Origin: Peribacillus frigoritolerans
Lineage (GTDB): Bacteria; Bacillota; Bacilli; Bacillales; DSM-1321
Length of the DNA stretch: 64,000 nucleotides
Assembly (NCBI RefSeq): GCF_040250305.1
Contig: NZ_CP158190.1
Span: forward strand, 2,574,001-2,638,000
Direction: 5' to 3'
A program made the position numbers and the translations under genes. This document shows, piece by piece, positions 51,624 through 59,648 of this stretch (the first letter of the stretch is position 1; the number at the start of each line of letters is the position of its first letter). The notes under the pieces were generated by a model. It saw only the letters and a list, made by a program, of their open reading frames with translations. It was not told the origin of the DNA and searched no databases.

Positions 51624-51670
51624 AAATTCCCTGCATGATCAGGTTAAATCCCGATGCAGGGATTTTTTTT
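51624..51670. terminator. Bidirectional terminator
   Basis: TCCCTGCAT (51628-51636) pairs with ATGCAGGGA (51654-51662), with A and T runs outside. It is shared by the racemase-family gene and the converging acidic-protein gene. Confidence 0.8.
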
Positions 51671-51671
51671 A

Positions 51672-51983
51672 TTATGCCTTTGTACGGATTTGTTCACGGA
51701 TGTTTTCAAGCTCTTCAAGGGATAGATCCGTCAGGGAATTTTTTATTTCTTCTTCGACCCGTTTTCGATCAAGCTCCCTATATTCGCTCCACCAATCCCG
51801 AAGCCCTTCGGTGTTTTCGAGAAGATACTCTATATCAATTTCTTCTTGCTCATCATCTGATAAATATCGCATGACCGCACCTAATAATCGATTGAGTTTG
51901 TCTATTTCGCTTTCCTTATCAGGTGAAGCCGGGGTATCTTTCACTTCTAAATCATCTTTAGCAGGAACATTCCGAGGTGTCAT
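51672..51983 (-). CDS. Acidic coiled hypothetical protein
   Basis: The 103-residue, very acidic product has a disordered start (PRNVPAKDDLEVKDTPASPD) and a helical rest with EEIDIEYLLENTEGLRDWWS. An AGGAGG site 8 nt before the ATG supports it. It is probably a Bacillus-specific cytosolic protein; the function is unknown. Confidence 0.65.
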   Translation of the reverse strand: MTPRNVPAKDDLEVKDTPASPDKESEIDKLNRLLGAVMRYLSDDEQEEIDIEYLLENTEGLRDWWSEYRELDRKRVEEEIKNSLTDLSLEELENIREQIRTKA

Positions 51984-52214
51984 AATATCCTCCTGTTTTT
52001 AATACTAGTGTGCCTAAAAAAAGGGGTTTCAATATATGCTTTTGGTATTTTAAAAATTTTATCTTTTAAAATATTTATTGCCATTAAAAAAATTTCAACA
52101 TATACCTCGCTAGAATATATTTAATATATCATCATCCCTTAATAGATTTAATAGAAGAATGGGTAGGTAAGAGGGAAGATTAATCAAAGGAATAGCTTAT
52201 TGCTATTCCCTACA

Positions 52215-52544
52215 TCAAGCGACTAATTTTCTGCATTCTTCTGCGCATCTCAAGCATGCCTCAGCACATTTTTGACAATGTTCATGATCGTGTTTTTTAC
52301 ATTCGTTTCCGCAGCTTTCACAAATCTTGGCACACACTTCAGCCAACTCTGAAATAAACGGTGTTCCTCTTGCTATCGCCTGTTCTAAATAAGAGCAAAT
52401 ATCCGCACATTCCCGATCCAAGCGAATGCATTCCACCATCATGTTTACATGATCTTCTTTTAAGCATGCGTCGTAGCAATGATTACACGCGGACATACAA
52501 TCATTTAAAGTTTGGATAACAGATGAATAATTCTCATGTGGCAT
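52215..52544 (-). CDS. Four-helix-bundle copper-binding protein
   Basis: The 109-residue product is cysteine- and histidine-rich in a helical frame: LNDCMSACNHCYDACLKED, CIRLDRECADICSYLEQAIA, VCAKICESCGNECKKHDHEH, CQKCAEACLRCAEECRK. The repeated C-x2/3-C pattern on helices matches the Csp-like copper-storage family (formerly DUF326), which binds many Cu(I) ions. The ATG at 52544 has GGAGGG upstream with 9 nt spacing. A SigB-like promoter lies 27 nt upstream (52571-52595). Confidence 0.88.
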   Translation of the reverse strand: MPHENYSSVIQTLNDCMSACNHCYDACLKEDHVNMMVECIRLDRECADICSYLEQAIARGTPFISELAEVCAKICESCGNECKKHDHEHCQKCAEACLRCAEECRKLVA

Positions 52545-52570
52545 GAACAAATTCCCTCCTAAATATGGTC

Positions 52571-52595
52571 TCTCCCTTACTATTAACCTTTAAAC
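52571..52595 (-). promoter_or_regulatory. SigB-like promoter of the copper-protein gene
   Basis: On the minus strand GTTTAA (52595-52590), 13 nt and GGGAGA (52576-52571) fit SigB spacing. GGGAGA differs from GGGWAW at one position. Confidence 0.45.
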
Positions 52596-52696
52596 TTCTA
52601 GGAAAAAGGTTCTTTAAAACCGACCGGACAGAGTGATGTACTTTAGGGAATGATTGGAAGGGACAGTGCATAAATTTAAATGAAGGGAGTGGATAT

Positions 52697-53086
52697 ATGA
52701 AAATGTTTATTAAATTAAGTGTGGCCAGTGTCTCCGGAGCTGTCGTGTATTTGATATATAATGTCAACCAAACGCTGCGTAAAGGAATGGGAACACTTGA
52801 AGAAACAAATAAAACACTGGAAGAGGTAAGGAATGCAGTACATGGATTGACGCAAGAGTCCAAACAATTGATCCACTTTGCCAATCAAATTACTGCGGAT
52901 GTAAAAGGGAAGATGGAAAATGTCGATCCATTGCTAGAATCCGCTCAAGATGTTGGGGAAATGATTCATAATGTAACCAATTCCATGAAAGAAGCCAGTT
53001 TGGAAGGCCGCCACAAGGAATTATCCGCTCCGACAGCTCCTTTGATTCGAACTGAAGCTGAGGGGGTTCAAATCAAAATCAAGTAG
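52697..53086 (+). CDS. DUF948-like membrane-anchored protein (copy 1)
   Basis: The 129-residue product has an N-terminal membrane helix (FIKLSVASVSGAVVYLIYNV) and a long amphipathic helix (TLRKGMGTLEETNKTLEEVR, LTQESKQLIHFANQITADVK), the plan of DUF948/YtxG-type stress proteins. GAAGGGAG precedes the ATG. The next gene is a paralogue with the same TNKTLEEVRNA-like block. No enzymatic function is implied; such proteins are thought to act at the membrane under stress. Confidence 0.75.
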   Translation: MKMFIKLSVASVSGAVVYLIYNVNQTLRKGMGTLEETNKTLEEVRNAVHGLTQESKQLIHFANQITADVKGKMENVDPLLESAQDVGEMIHNVTNSMKEASLEGRHKELSAPTAPLIRTEAEGVQIKIK

Positions 53087-53178
53087 TACCATTTAACTTT
53101 AAAAACAGGCACCCCGGGATCCACTAACATATTTGAAGCAATTGATTCTACTATTTAATTTAGAGGGGGAGCTTTATC

Positions 53179-53544
53179 TTGATTATTGAATATAGTGTAG
53201 CTGCGATCGCCTTAGCCTTCATTTGGTTGGTCGTATTTTTAATCAGTACCCTTCAAAAGGGAATGGTCACGATAGGAGAAGCCAATCAAACCTTGGCTGA
53301 AGTGAGAAATGCCATCCACGATCTATCCGGCGAATCGAAACAACTATTGCAAACTGCAAATGAAATCACCGACGATGTAAAAACTAAAATGAAAACGGTT
53401 GAACCATTATTGGATTCTGCCCAGGATGTTGGTGAAGCGATACATTCAGTTACAGACTCTGTTAAAAAAGCCACTAACGGTTTTCGTACAGAGTTTTCCC
53501 CGAAAAAAATCAATGCCATCAAACCCAAAAGCCAATTTAGATAA
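53179..53544 (+). CDS. DUF948-like membrane-anchored protein (copy 2)
   Basis: The 121-residue product is a tandem paralogue of the gene just upstream: membrane helix (SVAAIALAFIWLVVFLISTL), then TIGEANQTLAEVRNAIHDLS and SKQLLQTANEITDDVKTKMK, with a shorter basic end. It starts at TTG 53179 with GAGGGGGAG upstream. A terminator follows at 53564. The two presumably act together, perhaps as a hetero-oligomer. Confidence 0.75.
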   Translation: MIIEYSVAAIALAFIWLVVFLISTLQKGMVTIGEANQTLAEVRNAIHDLSGESKQLLQTANEITDDVKTKMKTVEPLLDSAQDVGEAIHSVTDSVKKATNGFRTEFSPKKINAIKPKSQFR

Positions 53545-53563
53545 AAAGAAAATATTAAAAATG

Positions 53564-53598
53564 CGAAAGACACTACCGGGAATTGGAGTGTCTTTTTT
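53564..53598 (+). terminator. Rho-independent terminator
   Basis: AAAGACACT (53566-53574) pairs with AGTGTCTTT (53587-53595), then T residues. Confidence 0.8.
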
Positions 53599-53753
53599 GA
53601 TGGTATGTAAATGAGCCGTACTTCTTAAGCTTCATATGGATATCGTGCGTGGTTTATATCTATAACACCCATTTATCTCATACAGATATCTTAACACCCT
53701 GTATGAGAATATGGAACAAACATAAAATTTTTTGTGGGTTTTAGGACAAGCAC

Positions 53754-53945
53754 TTATTTATCTGTCTTGTCGCCTGCAGCATGACCGGATGCTTTTGAGT
53801 CATTGGAATGTTTGACGCCTTTACTTACATATGGTTTGGCGCTTTTTTTCTTATTGGCACTTGTTTTCCAACGATTCCAGCCCTTCTTGCCCGTTCCTGT
53901 GCCGGTACCTTTACCAGTTCCGCTCTTAGCCTTAGCTTTACTCAT
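53754..53945 (-). CDS. Small basic low-complexity protein, DUF3934-like
   Basis: The 63-residue product is Lys-, Gly-, Thr- and Ser-rich (KAKAKSGTGKGTGTGTGKKG, then WNRWKTSANKKKSAKPYVSK), resembling DUF3934 proteins of Bacillus, whose role is unknown. A GGAGTG-type site precedes the ATG. The composition suggests nucleic-acid or wall-polymer binding, which is only an inference. Confidence 0.6.
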   Translation of the reverse strand: MSKAKAKSGTGKGTGTGTGKKGWNRWKTSANKKKSAKPYVSKGVKHSNDSKASGHAAGDKTDK

Positions 53946-54116
53946 GAAATCACTCCATTACTATTGTATGGTTAGTTTAAACCATTTTACTTGATTATTA
54001 CCCAAGTATGTTGAAATATACAGTAACGAAGATGATATGTACAGGGAAAGGCTCAATTTTTTTAAACTAAATCTTTATATACTAATAACAGCAAGAGATT
54101 TTGCTTTGGTTTTGCC

Positions 54117-55448
54117 TCACTTTATCGATATCGATCTTGATTTCGTCAGTAAGATGCTTATGCCGATTTTTTTGCAAATGGTCAAGTAGTGCATGAAAGT
54201 TAATAATACAGCGCCTGTATTCATTCCTAAAATGATTCCTCCCATATTAAGAGAAGCCTGAGACCCTAGGATATACATCATTAAAAACGCAACAATATGG
54301 GACCATACGGTATGGATGAAAGCATCCTTCACTAAACCAAGGCCGATGAGATAGGCTTGCATGGGAATGACAAAAAAATGAAAAAGGAAATAAGGACATA
54401 ATAACTTTAAATAGTATGCGGCAGATGTTGAAGAAAAAAAGAGGGAGGTCAAAGGTTCCGCAAAGAAATATATGAAGATCACAGCCGGAACTCCATACAG
54501 TACGGTGAAAGACATCGATTTTTGCAATAAAACCCTCAATTTTTCCTTATCCTGCCTCTTGTAAGCATTCGAAACATTCGGAATGAGCATGATCATTAAG
54601 GAATGTGCGATAAAGGCTGGGAAGAAGCCGATCGTCATCGCTACTCCAGTGAGCATTCCAAAATGCTCTGTAGCCACTACCGCACCGAATCCTGCAGATA
54701 GAAGGGCGGTGTGGATCAAAAAAGGTTGGATCGCATTTGTTATCGCATGAAAGATCCTTAACCCCATGGTGGGCAGCGAAACCGCCAATAACTTTTGCCG
54801 GGCATGTTTACCGGTTGTCCGTGAGTTTGTACCGCGCCTCATGATTCGCATTTGAAGAACCAAAAGGTTGATCAAGTATAGAAAAACGAGGAACTCACTG
54901 CCAATCAAAACAAAAAAGGCCATCAACAATGACTTTTCCTGGTTAAAATGAAATAAGTCAAAGATGAGGAAAAGCAAGCCGAATTGAATGATATCCTTTA
55001 AAAAGTTGGAAAAGGCAATTTTCCCCATTTGCTGAACACCCATGAAATAGCCTCTTGCAATCGACGAAAAGGCAACTATTGGGATCAATGTGATGAGCAG
55101 CCATTTAATATAGGGATGGTATTTGTCCATTATGGATGAGAAGGAAAGTATGAAAGGCATGACTACACACATTACCAATACGACGACTGCAGCCATTTTA
55201 AGTGCATGAATGATAAGATTATAATGCATTGCCTGTTTATTTTCCGCAACGAATTTTGAAATAGAAATATGTAATTCAAGGCTGGCGATCACATATATCA
55301 AAAAGAAAATTGGCAATATCGACATATAAAGCCCCATGCCCTCTTCGTGTAATTCCCTGGCTAGGAGCATGTTCACTAAAAATTCGATACATTCACCAAA
55401 AAACGCTGCAACAATCAAAATGAGCGTTCCTTTATAAAAAGACTTCAT
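54117..55448 (-). CDS. Polysaccharide/lipid flippase, SpoVB-like (MOP superfamily)
   Basis: The 443-residue membrane protein has 12-14 helices and the MOP/MVF pattern: GTLILIVAAFFGECIEFLVN at the start, SFSSIMDKYHPYIKWLLITL, and GYFMGVQQMGKIAFSNFLKD. It is closest in plan to SpoVB and other stage V-type flippases that move lipid-linked wall precursors in sporulating cells. TTAGGAG precedes the ATG. A frame overlapping its start (55432-55689) has no ribosome-binding site and is not counted as a gene. Confidence 0.82.
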   Translation of the reverse strand: MKSFYKGTLILIVAAFFGECIEFLVNMLLARELHEEGMGLYMSILPIFFLIYVIASLELHISISKFVAENKQAMHYNLIIHALKMAAVVVLVMCVVMPFILSFSSIMDKYHPYIKWLLITLIPIVAFSSIARGYFMGVQQMGKIAFSNFLKDIIQFGLLFLIFDLFHFNQEKSLLMAFFVLIGSEFLVFLYLINLLVLQMRIMRRGTNSRTTGKHARQKLLAVSLPTMGLRIFHAITNAIQPFLIHTALLSAGFGAVVATEHFGMLTGVAMTIGFFPAFIAHSLMIMLIPNVSNAYKRQDKEKLRVLLQKSMSFTVLYGVPAVIFIYFFAEPLTSLFFSSTSAAYYLKLLCPYFLFHFFVIPMQAYLIGLGLVKDAFIHTVWSHIVAFLMMYILGSQASLNMGGIILGMNTGAVLLTFMHYLTICKKIGISILLTKSRSISIK

Positions 55449-55837
55449 GTTGGTCCACTCCTAACAAGGTGTTTGTATAAAGATATGAGACATGCCATGG
55501 AATATTCATGAGGAACTGCATATCCTGGCGATACAAAATGCGGTTATGCCTAGGGCAATCCTTATTAATCGCTGTTGAAAGATAAAAAATTAAATCATGG
55601 TAAAGGTGGGAAAGTGGATGAAATCGATTGGTTACACTCATTTCTAATGGGGGATCCTTACCCAAACAATCTTCATCAAAAGGCTTCATACGGGTGATAT
55701 TCCAAACAAGGGCAATTTTTTATGTCATTTTCCTCTTCAAAAGTGTCATATGAATCATGAATATATGAATGGGACATGAATTTCGCTTTGAAATTCATGC
55801 TTTATTTTGCTATCCTTTAGCAGAGGGGATGATCAAT

Positions 55838-56116
55838 ATGAAATTCACATCTATTAGTCAATCAAATATAGATGAATTGTGCATTGCGTTTGAAAGTTGT
55901 CTTACGAAACATGACATTGCATTTAAATATGTAGATATGAAGGAAGATAACGGAATCATATCGTTTATTTTTTGTGATGACCCGGAAAATGCGAGATCGG
56001 TCGACATGGAAAGTGAACGCTTCATTGGATTGGATACCGATTACATAGCCAAGGAAATTTTAGAGCCAATCCTGCCTAAATTAAAAGAATTTGCACAATA
56101 TAAAATCATCGATTAA
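55838..56116 (+). CDS. Small hypothetical protein
   Basis: The 92-residue acidic product (MKFTSISQSNIDELCIAFES, then DENGIISF-type strands and a helical tail ending QYKIID) starts at ATG 55838 with AGAGGGG upstream. The frame is open further back but without support. No family is recognised. A gap of about 290 nt with a strong terminator (56301-56338) follows. Confidence 0.55.
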   Translation: MKFTSISQSNIDELCIAFESCLTKHDIAFKYVDMKEDNGIISFIFCDDPENARSVDMESERFIGLDTDYIAKEILEPILPKLKEFAQYKIID

Positions 56117-56300
56117 GATGATTTTTTTGTTTTGATATTTGTTTTTATTGCCTAGATGGAGCTGAAAATTTAGCTTCCTATTATATGCGTAATTTTACAG
56201 GGAATAGTTTGGGGAACTAAAAAGCTGGAAGGGAAAAGGAAGGTTTCTTACAGTGGATTACCATTACCTAGCTATTTAAGGAAATGGTGATTAAATAAAA

Positions 56301-56338
56301 GAAATACCCTGGGTGTGATAACATCCAGGGTATTTCTT
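56301..56338. terminator. Bidirectional terminator
   Basis: AAATACCCTGG (56302-56312) pairs with CCAGGGTATTT (56325-56335). It lies between the small gene and the end of the converging permease gene. Confidence 0.8.
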
Positions 56339-56409
56339 CTTTGAAAAGCAATCTTAATGGATTGTAAAGATTGCTTTTCACCACTTACTCTACTCCGCGG
56401 AATTCTGGA

Positions 56410-57846
56410 TCAAATGACCATTTTTTTACCGGCATTTAATTCAACTTCCTGCTTGGGAGTTTCTATTTTCTTGATTTTCTTCACTCTAAAGTGATAAACC
56501 GCATAACATCCAAGGAAGAATGCTCCCCCGCAATAAAGAGCCATTCGCTGCTCAGGAACAAATGCTAAACTGATCATGACGATGCAGTTTGTTATTAATG
56601 CAAGTATAGGGATGAATGGGTATAGCGGAACTTTAAATTTCAGATCTTCTATCTTTCCGCCTTGGCGGGTATAGGATCTTCTAAAAGCAAGAAGACTAGC
56701 CGATATGGCAATCCAGCCAATTTGTGCACCTAACCCTGCAAGGGAGAGAAGAAAGACAAATATTGTGTCTGCAGCTACTACACTTGAAAGTAATGATAAA
56801 CCGGCAATCGCCAGGGTGATGAGCAGGGCATTGAGCGGAATCCCTCTCTTATTCACCAAACCGAGCTTCGGACTTGCCATACCTTCCCTTGAAAGCGAGT
56901 AGAGCATACGTGTCGCAGCATAAAGACCGGAGTTCGCCACTGACAATAGTGCTGTAAGAATGATGAAGTTCATGATGTCAGCTGCATACGGAACTCCGAT
57001 ACTATCAAGTACAACAACGAATGGACTTTCTGAGATACCGGCTTTTTCCCTTGGGATCATCGCCGAAAGTACAGTGACAGAAAGAACAAAGAAGAAAAGG
57101 GTTCTCCAAACGGTTTGTTTGATGGATTTTGGTATGACCTTTTCCGGGTTTTCACTTTCTCCAGCGGCTATTCCGATTAATTCAGTGCCCTGGAAGGAAA
57201 AGTTTACTGTAATCATTGTGATTAGCAGGGCCGATATCCCATTGGGGAAAAGACCCTCAGCGAAAAAGTTAGAGAAAAATGGAGCTTCTTGTCCACCTTT
57301 CATATCAATCATACCAAACATAGCAGCACCGCCAACGATGATGAAAAGAATGATGGCCAATACTTTTATGCTGGAAAAAACAAACTCCGATTCGCCAAAT
57401 GCCTTTGCTGATAAGGCGTTCAGTGAAAAGATGAGAAAAGCAAAGATTGCGCACCACATCCAAACGGGTGATTCAGGAAACCATCTTTGCATTAGCTGTC
57501 CTGCTGCCAGAAACTCTAAGGCAACTGTAACGGCCCAACCTAACCAGTATAGCCATCCGATGGCAAATCCGGTTCCAGGACCGATGAACTTAGTCGCATA
57601 TGTCTGAAACGAACCGGATACAGGCATGGCAACTGATAGTTCACCAAGGCAAAGCATCGTTAAATACATGATGAAGCCGCCGACTATGTAAGAGAGGATA
57701 GCACCGAAGGCTCCTGCTTCATGAATGGTATAGCCTGAACCGATGAAAAAGCCCGTACCAATACATCCCCCTATTGAAATCATAAATAAATGTCTTGCTT
57801 TCATGCTCCGTTTTAATTCATTTGGTTGATTTTCTGCTGTTTTCAT
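56410..57846 (-). CDS. Arginine/ornithine-type amino acid permease, RocE-like
   Basis: The 478-residue APC-family protein has 12 helices and follows B. subtilis RocE/RocC closely from MKARHLFMISIGGCIGTGFF through LCLGELSVAMPVSGSFQTYA, LQRWFP-type loop and KIEDLKFKVPLYPFIPILAL. It would import arginine or related amino acids. AAAGGAG precedes the ATG. A near-consensus cre site at 57871-57884 lies between promoter and start. The arginase gene is the next large gene upstream on the same strand, so both belong to arginine catabolism. Confidence 0.85.
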   Translation of the reverse strand: MKTAENQPNELKRSMKARHLFMISIGGCIGTGFFIGSGYTIHEAGAFGAILSYIVGGFIMYLTMLCLGELSVAMPVSGSFQTYATKFIGPGTGFAIGWLYWLGWAVTVALEFLAAGQLMQRWFPESPVWMWCAIFAFLIFSLNALSAKAFGESEFVFSSIKVLAIILFIIVGGAAMFGMIDMKGGQEAPFFSNFFAEGLFPNGISALLITMITVNFSFQGTELIGIAAGESENPEKVIPKSIKQTVWRTLFFFVLSVTVLSAMIPREKAGISESPFVVVLDSIGVPYAADIMNFIILTALLSVANSGLYAATRMLYSLSREGMASPKLGLVNKRGIPLNALLITLAIAGLSLLSSVVAADTIFVFLLSLAGLGAQIGWIAISASLLAFRRSYTRQGGKIEDLKFKVPLYPFIPILALITNCIVMISLAFVPEQRMALYCGGAFFLGCYAVYHFRVKKIKKIETPKQEVELNAGKKMVI

Positions 57847-57870
57847 TGAAAAACTCCTTTACCTGATGGG

Positions 57871-57884
57871 TGCAAACGGTTTCA
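57871..57884 (-). promoter_or_regulatory. CcpA cre site of the RocE-like permease
   Basis: On the minus strand TGAAACCGTTTGCA matches TGWAANCGNTNWCA at 13 of 14 positions. It is 25 nt before the permease start, where bound CcpA would block elongation. Confidence 0.65.
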
Positions 57885-57955
57885 TTTATGTTGGGACGTT
57901 ATTAGGGAATTTGTGTTTTTACAAGTCTAATAGCTTTGATTCTGATTCTTAGATG

Positions 57956-58102
57956 ATGTCGAATTCCCTCCGAAAAGAGATTACTTCTGCATTAAAGAAG
58001 CATGAGTCAATGAACATAGGTACCTATGCAGAATTAATTTCGAAAGCGCCGCTTAATAAAGAAAGAGAAGCCAAGCGTCAGGAAACTAGGGATGTAAATT
58101 GA
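57956..58102 (+). CDS. Small hypothetical protein
   Basis: The 48-residue product (MSNSLRKEITSALKKHESMN, then IGTYAELISKAPLNKEREAK) reads like a real basic helical protein and is out of keeping with random AT-rich sequence. No ribosome-binding site is evident before ATG 57956 or the ATG before it. It may be a fragment or a weakly translated gene; the family is unknown. Confidence 0.35.
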   Translation: MSNSLRKEITSALKKHESMNIGTYAELISKAPLNKEREAKRQETRDVN

Positions 58103-58215
58103 TTCATGTCGATCATCCGCTAATGGGAAGAAGCTCATAAAAGAAGTATGGGCTTTTCCCATGGAGCATCACTTTAACGAACTCTCTATATTTCTATCAA
58201 AAACATAGAGTCCGA

Positions 58216-59166
58216 TTATTTAACATGAGCCAATAAATCAGGAGAGATATGATCTTCCGCTCCATATAGTAATTTTTCCCCAAGCAATGAGCCCATTAAT
58301 GCGACAGCAACTTCAGCCGTTTTATTATGCTCGTCCAATATTGGGTTTATCTCAACAAACTCTGCTGATGTAATGATATTAGCTTCAGCTAGCATTTCCA
58401 TGGCAAGATGGCTTTCACGGTAACTAATGCCTCCCATTACAGGCGTTCCGACCCCTGGTGCATCATCTGGATCAAGACCATCAAGATCAAGTGATAAATG
58501 GACAAGGTCCGTACGTTCTTTCAGGTAGGCAATCGATTCTTCCATCACTTTTGTCATACCCATTCTATCAATCTCATGCATAGTATAGACTTTAATTCCT
58601 TTTTCCCTGATTAACTCTTTTTCACCTTGGTCTAAAGAACGGGCACCAATGATGACAATATTCTCTGGTTTGACTTTTGGAGAATATCCGCCAATTTTAG
58701 TCAGTGCAGGGTGGCCAAGGCCCAAACTTACTGCTAAGGACATACCATGTATGTTTCCTGATGGTGATGTTTCGGCAGTATTTAAATCTCCATGTGCATC
58801 ATACCATATTACTCCTAAGTTTTCAGTATGCTTCGCTAAACCGGCTAATGTCCCGATAGCAATGCTGTGATCTCCCCCTAAAACTAAAGGAAAACGATTT
58901 GCTTGGATGACTTCATCCACTTTTTGACTCAATTTTTCATTACCTTCTGCTACGTCCTGCAGATTCTTCAAATTTGTGTCACTATCACTTTGTGCTCTTT
59001 CCTGTATTTCTACTTTAATATCACCTTCATCACGGACAGTATAGCCAATGTTTTCAAGTCTTTCACTCAATCCTGCATATCTGATGGCACTAGGCCCCAT
59101 ATCCACTCCTCTTCTAGTTTGACCAAGATCCATTGGCACACCAATGATTGAAATTTCCTTTTTCAT
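58216..59166 (-). CDS. rocF: Arginase
   Basis: The 316-residue product is a ureohydrolase with all manganese motifs: PLVLGGDHSIAIGTLAGLAK, GVIWYDAHGDLNTAETSPSG, and the late SLDLDGLDPDDAPGVGTPV. It splits arginine into ornithine and urea, the first step of the Roc pathway, and pairs with the RocE-like permease downstream. The ATG at 59166 follows GAAGGAGG with 8 nt spacing; the frame is open a further 59 codons but that part is not similar to arginases. An inverted repeat (TACCCT-AGTATA-AGGGTA, 59191-59208) lies just upstream. Confidence 0.92.
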   Translation of the reverse strand: MKKEISIIGVPMDLGQTRRGVDMGPSAIRYAGLSERLENIGYTVRDEGDIKVEIQERAQSDSDTNLKNLQDVAEGNEKLSQKVDEVIQANRFPLVLGGDHSIAIGTLAGLAKHTENLGVIWYDAHGDLNTAETSPSGNIHGMSLAVSLGLGHPALTKIGGYSPKVKPENIVIIGARSLDQGEKELIREKGIKVYTMHEIDRMGMTKVMEESIAYLKERTDLVHLSLDLDGLDPDDAPGVGTPVMGGISYRESHLAMEMLAEANIITSAEFVEINPILDEHNKTAEVAVALMGSLLGEKLLYGAEDHISPDLLAHVK

Positions 59167-59190
59167 ATGTAATTCCTCCTTCGATTTTTC

Positions 59191-59413
59191 TACCCTAGTA
59201 TAAGGGTAAAAGGAGTGATGACTCAACTCGACATTTTTTTGAATATTTATACGATTGAGAAAAGGGTGAAAGTCCTGGGGTAAAATTCCTATTATTGATT
59301 TTTTATGAACATAATATATTACCTTAAGGGGTATTAGTGACAATGGATGAATCCTTGTAAAAACTGCAATTGTTGAGATTTTTATCCCAGGAATGGAAGT
59401 GATAGCGCTACCA
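59191..59413. promoter_or_regulatory. Putative control region of arginase
   Basis: The inverted repeat TACCCT-AGTATA-AGGGTA (59191-59208) sits 25 nt before the arginase start. A weak cre-like palindrome, TGATAGCGCTACCA (59400-59413, 12 of 14), lies further up between arginase and the next divergent gene. The 480-nt gap shows no gene. Confidence 0.35.
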
Positions 59414-59648
59414 ATCAGAATCTTTCGCTAAGGATGATTCAGAAGATATTGAATATAATTTACTAGATACATTTATTCAGGAAATGGGGCAGTTACACCT
59501 ATAATGCATGGAAGGATTTTTCATTTTTATATGGAATATATAAAAAAAAACTAAAAATATTTAGTTGCATTTAAAATATCATGACTTTTTTTCATCTAAA
59601 ACACTGAGTACTTTGTATTTAGACGCAGTTTTGAACTAGGAGGTATTC

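Noticed and set aside
51598..52002. 134-codon Ser-rich plus-strand frame
   Set aside because: It is antisense to the acidic-protein gene and contains the bidirectional terminator.
55432..55689. 85-codon minus-strand frame before the flippase
   Set aside because: No ribosome-binding site, no family, and overlap with the flippase start.
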